This document shows positions 1 through 8,089 of a stretch of DNA of 47,231 nucleotides, piece after piece. The stretch spans positions 1 through 47,231 of the forward strand of contig JAPLKL010000077.1 of NCBI GenBank assembly GCA_026388095.1. The letters run 5' to 3'. The stretch is from Elusimicrobiota bacterium (GTDB lineage Bacteria > Elusimicrobiota > Elusimicrobia > UBA1565 > UBA9628). The position numbers and the translations under genes were made by a program. The first letter of the stretch is position 1. The number at the start of each line of letters is the position of its first letter. The notes below the pieces were generated by a model. It searched no databases. It saw nothing but the letters and a program-made list of their open reading frames with translations, and was not told the DNA's origin.

Positions 1-1
1 G

Positions 2-103
2 GCCGCTCCCCCGGTGGCGGCAGCGCCTGCGGTCGTGGCGCCTGCGGCAGTGGCCGCTCCCCCGGTGGCGGCCGCGCCTGCGGTCGTGGCGCCTGCGGCC
101 ACC
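2..103 (+). repeat. Two tandem 51-nt coding repeats (Ala/Pro/Val-rich)
   Basis: A 51-nt unit beginning GCCGCTCCCCCGGTGGCGGC occurs at 2-52 and again at 53-103 with only a few differences. In frame it encodes a 17-residue unit, AAPPVAAAPAVVAPAAV. The array runs off the left edge, so the copy number is unknown. It forms a flexible Ala/Pro-rich linker-like segment in the first protein. Such arrays often vary in copy number between strains. Confidence 0.85.
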
Positions 104-1198
104 TTCGTGCCTGCGCCGGGCGCGGAGCCGCCTTTGGCGGAGGTGACGGCCGCGGCATTCGAGAAGTTCCTGGCGGAGGCGCCCTACGGCCGTGAGGTCA
201 AGGCCCTGCTGCGCCTTATCTCGGAGAACGCCTCGTTCGCGCGCAACCGCGTCCTCAACGACGTGATGACGGCCCTGCCCCAGATCGTCATCGACCCGGA
301 GCGGGCGGGGGGCCGGACCTACAGCCGCCTCAGCACCGGGGCGGACGGGGCCTGGACCATCGCCCTCAACAACGGCGTGGTGCTGGTGGAGAAATCCAAG
401 CTGTTCTTCGGCACGACGGCCACCGTGCTGCCCAAGTCCGCCAAGACCTACGCCGAAGCGGGCCTGCCCGCGCCCGCGCTGCAGGCCATGCAGAACGAGG
501 CCGCTCCGCAGAAGCAGGAGAGAGGCCCCTGGGGAGACACCTCCGTCTACGCGGACGGCAGCCGGCGCGCCTCTTTCACGCCCGAAGCCCAGGCCGGAGC
601 GCTGTTGGCCGAACTGGTGCGCCTGGACTCCCGTCTGCGCGCCTGGGACGCCTCGCCCTACGCGGCCGAGGTCGTGGCGCGCACCGCCCAATGGCTCTTC
701 TATGACGCCCTGGTCTCGGCGCGCCGCAGCGACGCCTTCCTGGACCCCATGACGCGGATCGCCTATCGCCAGTGGCTCAAAGATCCCGCCGCCTATCACG
801 ACGCGCTGCTCCTGGGCCTGAGCGCGGGCCGCAACGGGGCCGTGGATCCGCGCAAGTTCGACCTGACCGCGGTCTCGGAATTCGACCGCCGCGCCCTGGC
901 CGACTGCGTGCCGGCCTCGGCGGCGGAAGCGGCCTACCGCGATGCTTCGGCGCGGCAGGCTCGGACTCTGGACTTGGCCGCTTACGAGGCCTCCGGCCTC
1001 TTCGCCGCGGAAGGCCTGTCCGCCGCGCGCGCCGCGGCCGCGAAGATCCCGGCGGAGCCGGCGCCCAAGTCCCTTTGCCGGCCGGAATGGGCGGCCGAGA
1101 TGGCCGCGCTGCCCAAGTCCGGGGTCATGCTGGGCGAGGCCGTGGAGGCGGAGAAGCGCCTGCGCCAGGAGAAGGAGTCCCATGTGGATAAGGAATAG
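2..1198 (+). CDS. Unrecognised protein with Ala/Pro repeat linker, 5' end outside window
   Basis: The reading frame is open from base 2, so the GTG at 14 is internal to the repeat and the true start lies upstream. About 40 visible N-terminal residues are Ala/Pro/Val repeat. A mixed-composition domain of roughly 350 residues follows, with no family that I recognise; it is charged, mostly helical in appearance and has no obvious membrane segment. The C-terminus is Lys/Glu-rich. The stop overlaps the next start (ATG 1182) by 17 bases, so the two are probably co-translated. The Ala/Pro stretch could be a periplasm-spanning linker after an unseen signal or anchor, but that is a guess. Confidence 0.75.
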   Translation, partial: AAPPVAAAPAVVAPAAVAAPPVAAAPAVVAPAATFVPAPGAEPPLAEVTAAAFEKFLAEAPYGREVKALLRLISENASFARNRVLNDVMTALPQIVIDPERAGGRTYSRLSTGADGAWTIALNNGVVLVEKSKLFFGTTATVLPKSAKTYAEAGLPAPALQAMQNEAAPQKQERGPWGDTSVYADGSRRASFTPEAQAGALLAELVRLDSRLRAWDASPYAAEVVARTAQWLFYDALVSARRSDAFLDPMTRIAYRQWLKDPAAYHDALLLGLSAGRNGAVDPRKFDLTAVSEFDRRALADCVPASAAEAAYRDASARQARTLDLAAYEASGLFAAEGLSAARAAAAKIPAEPAPKSLCRPEWAAEMAALPKSGVMLGEAVEAEKRLRQEKESHVDKE

Positions 1199-1772
1199 CC
1201 TCTTCCTCTGGGCGGCTCTGTTGTGCGCGGCGCCCATGCGGGCGCAGGAGGCGGAGCCCGCCGAAGCCCCATCGCCCAAGGCCAAGCACATGCTCTACCT
1301 GGCGCCTTCGCACCTGTTCGCCTGCGAGATGCCCACCGGATGGCAGGCTTTCGAGACGGAGGATGCCTTGGGGCCCGTGGTGCGCCTGCTGGGGCCGGAC
1401 AACCCGGCCGGGACTTATCGCACGGGGTTCTCCGTGCGCTGGATCGAGAAGGGGAACCCCGGCTACGTCGAAGCCAAGAAAGCCGTGGACGAGATGCGCC
1501 GCTCGGACCCGGACACCAAGCGCAGCTCCACGGGGGTCACGCACATGCGCGTGGGCGGGCTGTTGGCGCGCCTCTTCGAGGTGGTGGAGACCCGGGCCCT
1601 GCCTCTGGAGCGGCTGCCCGCGGCTGAAGAGCAGCTCCACCACTACGTGGCGGTCGTCCCCAGCGGCCTCAACTATTATCTGGTGAGGCTCTCATCCGCG
1701 CGGGAGGTCTACCTGGACTTCCGCGAAGACTACATGCTCTGTCTGAGGACCTTCAAGCCCCTGGGCCGCTGA
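1182..1772 (+). CDS. Secreted protein of unknown function, 196 aa
   Basis: I place the start at ATG 1182 because AGGAGAAGGAG lies just upstream and translation from there opens with a signal peptide: MWIRN, a Leu/Ala core, and cleavage after MRAQ at about residue 22. A longer frame back to 942 would run through the preceding gene. The mature part begins with an Ala/Pro/Glu linker, then a compact domain containing FACEMPTGWQAF and FSVRWIEKGNPGY. The 'cell surface, then P-x-GW' opening resembles small PsbP-like or lipoprotein domains that start with a membrane-facing strand, but I cannot assign a family. It shares a transcript with the upstream gene. Confidence 0.8.
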   Translation: MWIRNSLFLWAALLCAAPMRAQEAEPAEAPSPKAKHMLYLAPSHLFACEMPTGWQAFETEDALGPVVRLLGPDNPAGTYRTGFSVRWIEKGNPGYVEAKKAVDEMRRSDPDTKRSSTGVTHMRVGGLLARLFEVVETRALPLERLPAAEEQLHHYVAVVPSGLNYYLVRLSSAREVYLDFREDYMLCLRTFKPLGR

Positions 1773-1846
1773 CCCCCTGGGGCGATGCCGGCGCCCCTTC
1801 CGTCCGAGCCTCAACTTTGTGATAATGAGTTGGGTTCGGAGGGAAC

Positions 1847-3061
1847 ATGGGATCGTGGACTCGTCTAGGGCTCGTCGTCCTGCTCCTGTCGGCCGCGTGC
1901 GGCTGCGGCGGGTTGCAGGAGACGGTTTCCGTCGCCAAGAAGGTCCCGGTCCTGCGCAGCGTGCGCTGGTCCAAGCCCGAATACGCCGCGGCCATGAAAC
2001 AGCGGGGCCGGTTCGCCCCCCACGTCGAGTTCTTCCGCAGCGACGAAGGCGTCTGGGGGGCGGATAAGCGCCTGGGCGCGATGTGGGCCTACGATCCGCC
2101 GGACGGGGTGGAACTCGACGGCCTGGCGGTGGCCCCTGGGACCGGGCTGGTCGTCCTGGAGAGCCCGCAAGAGGGCGGGCAGTCCTTGGTCCTCATCGAC
2201 TCCGCCGGCCGCCCGATCTCCCGCAGCCCGGTCACCGGCCCCTTCACCGCTCTGCAAGCCGGGGAGCTCGGCGGCCGGAAAGTCTTGCTGGCCTGGGGGC
2301 AAGATGGCCTGCAGGTCCTTGACCTCTCCGGCCTGCCCGTTTGGAAGGAGAGCCTTCAGGCGGAGCGCGCCGCGCTCGCGGATATCGGCGGCGACGGCGG
2401 CGGGGAACTGGTGGCGGGCACGGGCGGCCCAGGCGCGCTCGCGGCCTTCGCCGCGGACCGCCGGAAGTTGTGGTCCCGGGGAGACCTCCCGCAGGTCCTC
2501 GGCCTGGCCGCGAGCCGCGGCTTTGTGGCCGTGTTCGCAAGCTCCGCGGGCGTGTCGAGCAGCCTCATCCTGGACGGCCAGGGCCGGACCGTGGCGCGCT
2601 TCAGCGACGAGACGGCTCCGGAGCGGGGGGTCTTCCTGAGCCCGGAGGGCCCGGCCGTGTTCCTGGCCCATGTGGGCTCCAGCTTCCAGTCCGGCCGCGA
2701 CCGCCTCAGGGTCTCGCGCCTCGTGGGCGGGGCCCGAACCGTGGCCGCCGAGGCGGACATCGGGCCCACGCACGTGGTCGACATGATCGCCGCGGACTTC
2801 AACGGCGACGGCCGCAAGGAGATCGCCCTGGCCACGGAGAACGGCTGGGTGTTCGTGTATGACGAGCACGCCCGTCTGCTGGGGGAGCGGCATCATTCCG
2901 GCGAGGTCCCGCATCTGGCCGCGGGCGACATCAACGGCGACGGCCGCGACGAGCTGCTCGTAGGCGCGGCCGGCGCCAACTCCCGGGTCTTCGCCTATGG
3001 AGTGATCACCAACCCCGAGGCCAAGACCCTGAGGATCCCCCAATCCTCAGGTAAGCCGTAA
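1847..3061 (+). CDS. Exported VCBS/FG-GAP repeat protein, probable lipoprotein
   Basis: The N-terminus has a hydrophobic core ending in LLSAACGCGG, so it is either a lipoprotein (Cys 18 or 20) or a secreted protein. The rest looks like a beta-propeller. Short repeats carry calcium-loop motifs typical of VCBS/FG-GAP proteins: DFNGDGRKEIALA near residue 320 and DINGDGRDELLVG near 365, with weaker copies such as DIGGDGGGELVAG earlier. A good Shine-Dalgarno (GGAGGG) precedes ATG 1847, and GATAAT at 1821-1826 could be its -10. Propellers of this type usually mediate surface binding; the ligand is unknown. The gene is monocistronic as far as can be seen and ends at a GC-rich inverted repeat. A second propeller-like protein lies at 31543-30122. 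Confidence 0.85.
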   Translation: MGSWTRLGLVVLLLSAACGCGGLQETVSVAKKVPVLRSVRWSKPEYAAAMKQRGRFAPHVEFFRSDEGVWGADKRLGAMWAYDPPDGVELDGLAVAPGTGLVVLESPQEGGQSLVLIDSAGRPISRSPVTGPFTALQAGELGGRKVLLAWGQDGLQVLDLSGLPVWKESLQAERAALADIGGDGGGELVAGTGGPGALAAFAADRRKLWSRGDLPQVLGLAASRGFVAVFASSAGVSSSLILDGQGRTVARFSDETAPERGVFLSPEGPAVFLAHVGSSFQSGRDRLRVSRLVGGARTVAAEADIGPTHVVDMIAADFNGDGRKEIALATENGWVFVYDEHARLLGERHHSGEVPHLAAGDINGDGRDELLVGAAGANSRVFAYGVITNPEAKTLRIPQSSGKP

Positions 3062-3066
3062 ATAGC

Positions 3067-3089
3067 GCGCGCGAGCTATGCTCGCGCGC
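3067..3089. terminator. GC-rich inverted repeat after VCBS gene
   Basis: GCGCGCGAG (3067-3075) and CTCGCGCGC (3081-3089) form a perfect 9-bp stem with the 5-base loop CTATG, six bases after the stop codon at 3061. The position suits a terminator, but there is no T-run, so it may instead be the first hairpin of the cluster that follows. Confidence 0.4.
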
Positions 3090-3091
3090 CA

Positions 3092-3190
3092 CCGGCCGGC
3101 GCGAAGCGGCGGCCGGCAGGGCCCAAGACGGCTTGCCGCCGGCCTTCGGCCGTCGGTTGCGCCCCGACACAACGGCCGTCGGGGCGCTCG
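3092..3190 (+). repeat. Multi-hairpin element, copy A
   Basis: Consecutive stem-loops fill this gap. CCGGCCG (3092-3098) pairs with CGGCCGG (3110-3116). CCGCCGGCC (3136-3144) pairs with GGCCGTCGG (3148-3156) around TTC, with one C/T mismatch. GCGCCCCGAC (3159-3168) pairs with GTCGGGGCGC (3178-3187). The last two hairpins are joined by TT and followed by TCG. The same two-hairpin order with different but complementary stem sequences occurs at 11647-11692, at 16966-17016 and, reversed, at 44115-44175. Conserved structure with changing sequence suggests a recognised element rather than chance GC-richness. Confidence 0.65.
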
Positions 3191-3250
3191 TAGGTGATGC
3201 GGGCGTACTTATCACCGCTATCAACAGGTCGGCTGGATTACTTGCGACGA

Positions 3251-4561
3251 TTATCCACAGGCAGGCGCAATTGCGGGACTGAGCACCGCCCACCGCGCTT
3301 GCTCGAAGACCTCGAAAAAGGCGAACTCTCGCAGCTTGGTGACCATATAACCCGCGTGGCTGACGAGTTTGGCCGCGCGGCAGAGTAGCCGGAAACGTAG
3401 ATTCTTGACCTCTAACTTCTCCCACCCCTTGGGCAATGCGACATTTTTGAAAGTCTGCACCAGATTGTAGGCGATCAAGCAGACCTGCAAGAACGCCGCA
3501 TTGGCCATCAATTGCCCGCAGGGAAGTCGGTCAAGCCCGAAACCATCTTTGAGCTCTCCGATGGCCTTCTCCATGCGGCCACGGTCGTTGTGGTGATCAA
3601 GCACTTCCAACGTACTCATCGCTTCTGGAAGACTCGTGATGATGGCCCGATGCTTGATCGGGTTCTTGAACAACTCGAGTTGACCGCTCAGCTTTTTAGT
3701 CACGATCAGGCGAAAGGCGGGGAGGCACTCATGTTTGGACTTGTGCCCCATGACGTGAACCGTCTCCGCCAAGAGAAAGCTCTCTTCGCCCCGGATCACC
3801 AGCTGCCATTTCTCGTCGGGGATCGCCTCAATGCTCGCCATCACCGCCGCGTCCAGGTCCGCGGTGATCGAGAATTCGATGCCATGATTGTCGCAGTAAC
3901 GAAGAACCTCGGCGTTATAGGCCGCGCTATCTGATCTCAGGCGCAGCTTTATGCCTTGCGGCAATAAACGCCGGCATTGCGCCACCAGGCTTCGCAGGTG
4001 CGACTGCGGCGAGCTGTTACCGGGACGGAACACACCTGAAAGAAAGACGTTCGGCTCATCCAGCCACGCCAACAGTGGATTGTAACCGTCGAACCCTTTA
4101 TAGGTTTTCTGGGCTTCTTTCTTGTCCGCCTCCACCAAGCTCGAGTCGATGTCCAGCGTCACATGTCCGCGACGCTGTCTGGCCAGCAAGCGCCGGACTT
4201 GCCGCGCGTTGACGCGGCCCATTCGGCTGATCGTGCGATGCCCATGGCGCCGGAGGAAATCGCCCAGGCTGTTGGGCGCGGGAAGATTATCCCACAACCA
4301 GCCTTGCAGCCCGCCGTCTTCTCGCAGAAGGCGAGTATCTTCCAAGCTTTCGCCTCCGGCGATCAGCGTCAGCGCCAGGCTCATGACATAATCAGATGTC
4401 CGATATTTCCCTTGGCGCTCCCATATCCCGGATATGGCGTCCAGGTCGCGGATCAATTTGCTTCGGTGGGCGAGCTCCGTCAGCAACGGCAGGCCGGCAA
4501 ACGATGTCATCTTCTCGGCCGATTTTTCAACTTTCCAACCATGCCCCAGTTGCGCTATCAT
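3251..4561 (-). CDS. IS1380-family transposase
   Basis: This 436-residue DDE transposase has the expected length. It shows the family pattern: THLDID-like HVTLDIDSSLV (first Asp), LRSDSAAY (second Asp) about 80 residues later, and NDRGRMEKAIGELKDGFGLDR carrying the late Glu. An N-terminal segment, SLALTLIAGGESLEDTRLLR, and the segment NSLGDFLRRH are also typical. It appears full length and uninterrupted, so it may be active. The start ATG 4561 is preceded by GAGGTG, which is itself part of the repeated GGTGAAAAG motif, so the ribosome site lies within the presumed element end. The mixed codon use, less GC-rich than its neighbours, fits lateral acquisition. Confidence 0.92.
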   Translation of the reverse strand: MIAQLGHGWKVEKSAEKMTSFAGLPLLTELAHRSKLIRDLDAISGIWERQGKYRTSDYVMSLALTLIAGGESLEDTRLLREDGGLQGWLWDNLPAPNSLGDFLRRHGHRTISRMGRVNARQVRRLLARQRRGHVTLDIDSSLVEADKKEAQKTYKGFDGYNPLLAWLDEPNVFLSGVFRPGNSSPQSHLRSLVAQCRRLLPQGIKLRLRSDSAAYNAEVLRYCDNHGIEFSITADLDAAVMASIEAIPDEKWQLVIRGEESFLLAETVHVMGHKSKHECLPAFRLIVTKKLSGQLELFKNPIKHRAIITSLPEAMSTLEVLDHHNDRGRMEKAIGELKDGFGLDRLPCGQLMANAAFLQVCLIAYNLVQTFKNVALPKGWEKLEVKNLRFRLLCRAAKLVSHAGYMVTKLREFAFFEVFEQARWAVLSPAIAPACG

Positions 4562-4599
4562 CTTTTCACCTCGCGGGTGAAAAGTTGACGCTTTTCACC
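4562..4599. repeat. Three alternating copies of a 9-mer at transposase 5' end
   Basis: CTTTTCACC (4562-4570), GGTGAAAAG (4576-4584) and CTTTTCACC (4591-4599) alternate in orientation, so either adjacent pair can form a hairpin. The first pair would sequester the transposase Shine-Dalgarno (GAGGTG on the minus strand). This could limit translation or be the transposase binding region; both are inference. Confidence 0.6.
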
Positions 4600-4681
4600 G
4601 ATGTTTCCCTACCGACGGGACGCGAGGTATTCTATTTCTTATCGGATTACCTTGTCCGAGGATTGGGGGGATCCCTGGGCC

Positions 4682-4710
4682 TTGACAAATTTTGGCCGAC
4701 CTGTTATAAA
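4682..4710 (+). promoter_or_regulatory. Near-consensus sigma-70 promoter for amidase gene
   Basis: A perfect -35 TTGACA (4682-4687), a 17-base spacer and TATAAA (4705-4710) precede the amidase ATG at 4754, leaving a leader of roughly 37 bases with a GGAGGA ribosome site. It is the best promoter match in the window and shows that a housekeeping-type sigma factor operates here. Confidence 0.8.
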
Positions 4711-4753
4711 GTAGCCTTCGCGCCGAGGAACGCTCGCTTCCGGAGGACCGCCC

Positions 4754-5605
4754 ATGGGGGCGCCCAGAGCCCGTCTCGGCGTTTTTCTTTTGCTGGCCCT
4801 CTCCCCGGCCCCGGCTTTCGGCCGGACGACCCCGCTTGCCGACAGGATCCCATCCCCCGCCGCCGGCGCCGCCCCGGCGGCAGCGGCCGCAACGCTGCGG
4901 CCGTGGGAGGCCCCGGCGCCCCGGGCTCTCCTGCCGGATGGGCGGCCCATCGTCATCGACGCCGGCCACGGCGGCCAGGATTGGGGCGCCACGGTCGCCG
5001 ACCGATATGAGAAGGACATCACGCTCGCGGTCGCGCTCAAGCTGAGGGACCGCCTCCAGGCCCTGGGCTTGGGGCCGGTGCGCATGACCAGGGACTGCGA
5101 CGAGTTCATCCCCCTCAACGGCCGGGTCGACGACACCTCGGCCTGGGGCGGCGGGCTCTTCATCTCGCTGCACGCCAACAAGGTGCTCCGGCGCGGCCCG
5201 CACGGCGTCGTGGTCTACGCCTTCGGCAGAGGGCGCGGGCGCAGCAGCCGGCATCACCGCCGCTACCGCAAGGTCCCGCCCTTGCCGGCGCCGCCGAGCG
5301 AGCAGGTGCGCGCCGGCGCCGCCCTCGCCGCGCAGCTGGCGCGCGGCCTGCGCCGGGACGGCCTGCGCGTCGAGGCCTTGGAGCGCGCCGAGTATTACGT
5401 GCTCAAGAATCCCCGCACGCCCAGCGTGCTCGTCGAGCTCGGCTACCTGAGCAACCCGGCCGAGGCCAAGCTCCTGGCCGACCCGGAGTACCAGGACCGG
5501 CTGGCCGCCGCTCTGGCGGACGGCCTGGCCGAGAACATGGCGCGCCGGGCTGCGCCCGCGCCCGCGGGCGCCCTGCAGGCCAAGGCCGGCTCAGGCGGCC
5601 GCTGA
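4754..5605 (+). CDS. Secreted N-acetylmuramoyl-L-alanine amidase (Amidase_3)
   Basis: This zinc enzyme cleaves the bond between MurNAc and L-Ala of peptidoglycan, in the periplasm. A signal peptide (about residues 1-23) and an Ala/Pro linker precede the catalytic domain at about 65-275. Zinc ligands are visible as His72 in IDAGHGGQDWGA, Glu86 in RYEKDITL and His140 in FISLHAN; the catalytic Glu228 is in VLVELGYLSNPAEAKLL. MTRDCDEFIPLNGRV is the usual substrate-groove strand. A basic insert (RGRGRSSRHHRRYRK, about 158-172) sits where other members have a helix that can block the active site, so it may control access or bind the wall. It has its own promoter, and its 3' end overlaps the converging OPT gene by 15 bases. 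Confidence 0.93.
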   Translation: MGAPRARLGVFLLLALSPAPAFGRTTPLADRIPSPAAGAAPAAAAATLRPWEAPAPRALLPDGRPIVIDAGHGGQDWGATVADRYEKDITLAVALKLRDRLQALGLGPVRMTRDCDEFIPLNGRVDDTSAWGGGLFISLHANKVLRRGPHGVVVYAFGRGRGRSSRHHRRYRKVPPLPAPPSEQVRAGAALAAQLARGLRRDGLRVEALERAEYYVLKNPRTPSVLVELGYLSNPAEAKLLADPEYQDRLAAALADGLAENMARRAAPAPAGALQAKAGSGGR

Positions 5606-7603
5606 GCTCCGGCGCACGGACCGGAACCAGAGGTAGGCGCAGAGCCCCGCGAAGAACAGGAAGGAGACCGTCTGGGACGCGCCGTCCGAGCCGTAGAACG
5701 GCGTCTTCACCCATTCCTCGCTGAAGCCCGGGACCAGGCGCATGGCCGCGCCCAGCACTCCGCCCAGGGCTCCTCCGGCCATGAGCCCTGAGGCGATGAT
5801 GACGCCGCGCTCGCGCATGGACCGGCCGGACTCGCCCTTGTGCTTGGCGGCCCGCTCGTTGATGGCGTGGTTGAGGATGCCGCCGACCAAAGCCGGCGTG
5901 TTGAGCTCGAGCGGCAGGTACATGCCCAGGGCGAAGACCAAAGCGGAGACCTGCAGCATCTCCAGGATGAGCGCGACCGCGGCGCCGGCGCCGAAGAGGA
6001 GGTAGACCACGGGCTGGCGGTTCATGAAGCCTTCCACCAGGGCCTTCATGAGGGAGGCCTGGGGCGCGGCCAAAACCGCCGACTCGGGCGCGCCCGCGGG
6101 CGCGTCGCCGAAGTAGTAGCCGGCCTTGGCCAGCATCACGATGGTCAGGCCCGAGGCCGCGGCCGCGGCCAGGATGCCCAGGAACTTGACCCGCTCCTGC
6201 ACCGCCGGCGTGGAGCCCAGCCAGTAGCCGGTCTTGAGGTCCGTGATGGCCTGTCCGGAGGTGGACAGGGCGGTGCAGACCATGCCCGCGATGGCCATGA
6301 CGAAGAACATGCCCGTGGTGCCGGAGAGGCCGAACTTGAGCAGGACCACGCTGGAGACGATGATGGTGAGCATGGTCATGCCCGAGACCGGATTGCGGGC
6401 CGTGGTCGCGATGGCGTTGGCCGCGACCGAGGTGAAGAAGAAGGAGAAGAGCAGGGCCAGCCCCAGGCCCGCCAGCGCGATGGACCAGGTGGTGCCCAAG
6501 GAGCCGAAGAACACGCCCGAGGCCAAGGTGCAGAGCACCACGCCCACCAGGATGGTCATGATGGAGATGTCCTGGTCGGTGCGCTCCAATCCGGCCTTCT
6601 TGTCTCCCTGCTGGAAGGCCTTGACCGCGATGGACAGGGAGCCCAGCACGATGCGCAGCGACTTGATGATGCCGATGATGCCGGCCGTGGCGATGGCGCC
6701 CACGCCGATGTAGCGCACGTAGTTGCGGAAGATCTCTCCCGCGCTCATGAGCGCGATGGATTTGGTCGCGGGGTAGATCGCGGCCTCCGGGAAATGGCGG
6801 CCCACGAACCAGATCAGGGGCACGAGCACGAAGTTGGCCAGCACCCCGCCGGCGCAGAGGATCATGGAGGAACGCAGCCCCATGACGTAGCCCAGCCCCA
6901 GGATGAAGGCGACGGCGTCGAACTTGGCCACGACCTTGGCGCGTTCGGCCAGGGCGTGCATCGGGGCGAGGAACTGGAAATCCAAAGTCTCCTTCCAGAC
7001 CTTGAAGGTCGTGACGAAGAAGTCGTAGATGCCGGCTAGCGCCGTGGCCTCCAGAAGGAGGCGCGCCTGGGTGCCGCCTTTCTCGCCGGTGACCAGGACC
7101 TCGGTGATGGCCGTGGCCTCGGGGTAGGGGAACAGCCCGTGCATGTCGCGCACGAAGTAGCGCCGCAGGGGGATGAGGAAGAGCATCCCCAGGCAGCCCC
7201 CGGAGAGGCAGATGAAGATGGTCTGCAGAGGATGCGGGTTGAGGTGCAAAGAATAGAGGGCGGGCAAGGTGAAGATGGCGCCGGCCACTACCGAGCCGGA
7301 GACCCCGCCGATGCCCGTGATGATGACGTTCTCCAGGATGCTGGACGGGCGGGAGTAGAGACGGGCCATGCCGATGGCCAGGATGGAGATCGGGATGGCG
7401 GCCTCCATGACCTGGCCGACCTTGAGGCCGGAGTAGGCCGAGGCGACCGTGAAGAGCACGCAGAAGAACAGGCCCCAGCCCACGGAGCGCCAGGTGGCCT
7501 GCGGCATTTGGGCGGCCGCCGGCACCATCGGGCGGTAGGCCTCGCCGGGCTGGAGGGGTTCGTAGGCGTTCTCAGGCAGGGACTTGGTGTGCGCCGATTC
7601 CAT
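5591..7603 (-). CDS. OPT-family oligopeptide transporter
   Basis: This 670-residue polytopic inner-membrane protein has about 14-16 hydrophobic segments. The N-terminal signature YSGLKVGQVMEAAIPISILA belongs to the bacterial OPT/YSL group, which imports oligopeptides or metal-peptide chelates with protons. Family motifs include GIGGVSGSVVAGAIFTLPAL, FPYPEATAITEVLVTGE and the late GLMAGGALGGVLGA. Length matches bacterial OPTs. The start ATG 7603 has an AGGAGA site. It follows the PPC-domain gene by eight bases and is probably co-transcribed with it. The C-terminus overlaps the converging amidase gene. With the POT transporter at 34483-35925 it suggests peptides are an important nutrient. Confidence 0.93.
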   Translation of the reverse strand: MESAHTKSLPENAYEPLQPGEAYRPMVPAAAQMPQATWRSVGWGLFFCVLFTVASAYSGLKVGQVMEAAIPISILAIGMARLYSRPSSILENVIITGIGGVSGSVVAGAIFTLPALYSLHLNPHPLQTIFICLSGGCLGMLFLIPLRRYFVRDMHGLFPYPEATAITEVLVTGEKGGTQARLLLEATALAGIYDFFVTTFKVWKETLDFQFLAPMHALAERAKVVAKFDAVAFILGLGYVMGLRSSMILCAGGVLANFVLVPLIWFVGRHFPEAAIYPATKSIALMSAGEIFRNYVRYIGVGAIATAGIIGIIKSLRIVLGSLSIAVKAFQQGDKKAGLERTDQDISIMTILVGVVLCTLASGVFFGSLGTTWSIALAGLGLALLFSFFFTSVAANAIATTARNPVSGMTMLTIIVSSVVLLKFGLSGTTGMFFVMAIAGMVCTALSTSGQAITDLKTGYWLGSTPAVQERVKFLGILAAAAASGLTIVMLAKAGYYFGDAPAGAPESAVLAAPQASLMKALVEGFMNRQPVVYLLFGAGAAVALILEMLQVSALVFALGMYLPLELNTPALVGGILNHAINERAAKHKGESGRSMRERGVIIASGLMAGGALGGVLGAAMRLVPGFSEEWVKTPFYGSDGASQTVSFLFFAGLCAYLWFRSVRRSSAAA

Positions 7604-7611
7604 GGGTTCTC

Positions 7612-8037
7612 CTATATCTGCCAGAGTCTGAGGCCCAACTCGGGGATCAGGCGCCGCTCGACGGAGCCTTTGAGCACGCGCAGGGTGATCTCGCAGGTCG
7701 GCATGACCACGGCGCGGAAGAGGTGCCCGCCGCGCATGCTCATGTCCTTGAGGCTCAAGGCCGCGTGCGCGTGGACGAGGACGGAGCCGTCCTCGATGCG
7801 CGAGACGTTGCCGCTGAGGGAGATGATCTCGATGGCCCCGGAGAAGGTCTCCTTGTGGTACTCCTTGGAGGCCGGGTCGAAGTGGCCGAGCTCGGCCTCG
7901 CTGACCGCCCCGACGCCGGTGAAGAAGCCCGCCCCGACCTTGAGCTCGGTGAGGGCGGCGGTGAGGCCCGCGATCAGCTCCTCCCCCGGCAGCCCCTTGA
8001 AGACCCAGTAGCCGTCGCCCATGCCGCGATACTTCAT
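7612..8037 (-). CDS. PPC-domain (DUF296) protein
   Basis: This 141-residue single-domain protein has the PPC/DUF296 fold, known from plant AT-hook proteins and from stand-alone bacterial proteins of uncertain role that bind a metal through conserved His residues. The pattern is present: GLPGEELIAGLTAALTELKV, GAGFFTGVGAVSEAELGHFD, LVHAHAALSLKDMSMRGGHL (three His) and a final RRLIPELGLRLWQI strand. I start at ATG 8037 because AAGGGGGA lies upstream and homology begins there; the open frame to 8178 would overlap the divergent gene. It is cytoplasmic, with no signal peptide. It leads a two-gene unit with the OPT transporter, but a functional link is only inferred. Confidence 0.88.
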   Translation of the reverse strand: MKYRGMGDGYWVFKGLPGEELIAGLTAALTELKVGAGFFTGVGAVSEAELGHFDPASKEYHKETFSGAIEIISLSGNVSRIEDGSVLVHAHAALSLKDMSMRGGHLFRAVVMPTCEITLRVLKGSVERRLIPELGLRLWQI

Positions 8038-8050
8038 GGTCTCGTCCCCC

Positions 8051-8079
8051 TTACGACCATTATGCCAATTTGGTATGGT
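8051..8079 (+). promoter_or_regulatory. Candidate promoter for GT-C gene, close to start codon
   Basis: TTACGA (8051-8056), a 17-base spacer and TATGGT (8074-8079) lie only 10 bases before ATG 8090. The expected transcript would begin at or just before the start codon. A small inverted repeat, CCAA-T-TTGG, sits inside the spacer. The hexamers are imperfect, so this is tentative. Confidence 0.4.
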
Positions 8080-8089
8080 ACAGCCAACA

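Larger units (their letters stand above)
3193..4599 (-). mobile_element. IS1380-family insertion sequence (ends tentative)
   Basis: The transposase at 3251-4561 defines the element; the boundaries are not certain. The best candidate ends are two short palindromes of equal length: 3193-3216 (GGTGAT...ATCACC) and 4576-4599 (GGTGAAAAG...CTTTTCACC). The left one matches the reverse complement of the right at 16 of 24 positions. That gives an element of about 1.4 kb, a little short for the family. I could not identify a target-site duplication. It lies between the hairpin cluster and the amidase promoter. Confidence 0.45.

Noticed and set aside
3092-3190. Hairpin core as integron attC sites
   Set aside because: GTTGCGC does not fit the attC R-box consensus, there are no gene cassettes or integrase, and copies lie at unrelated loci.
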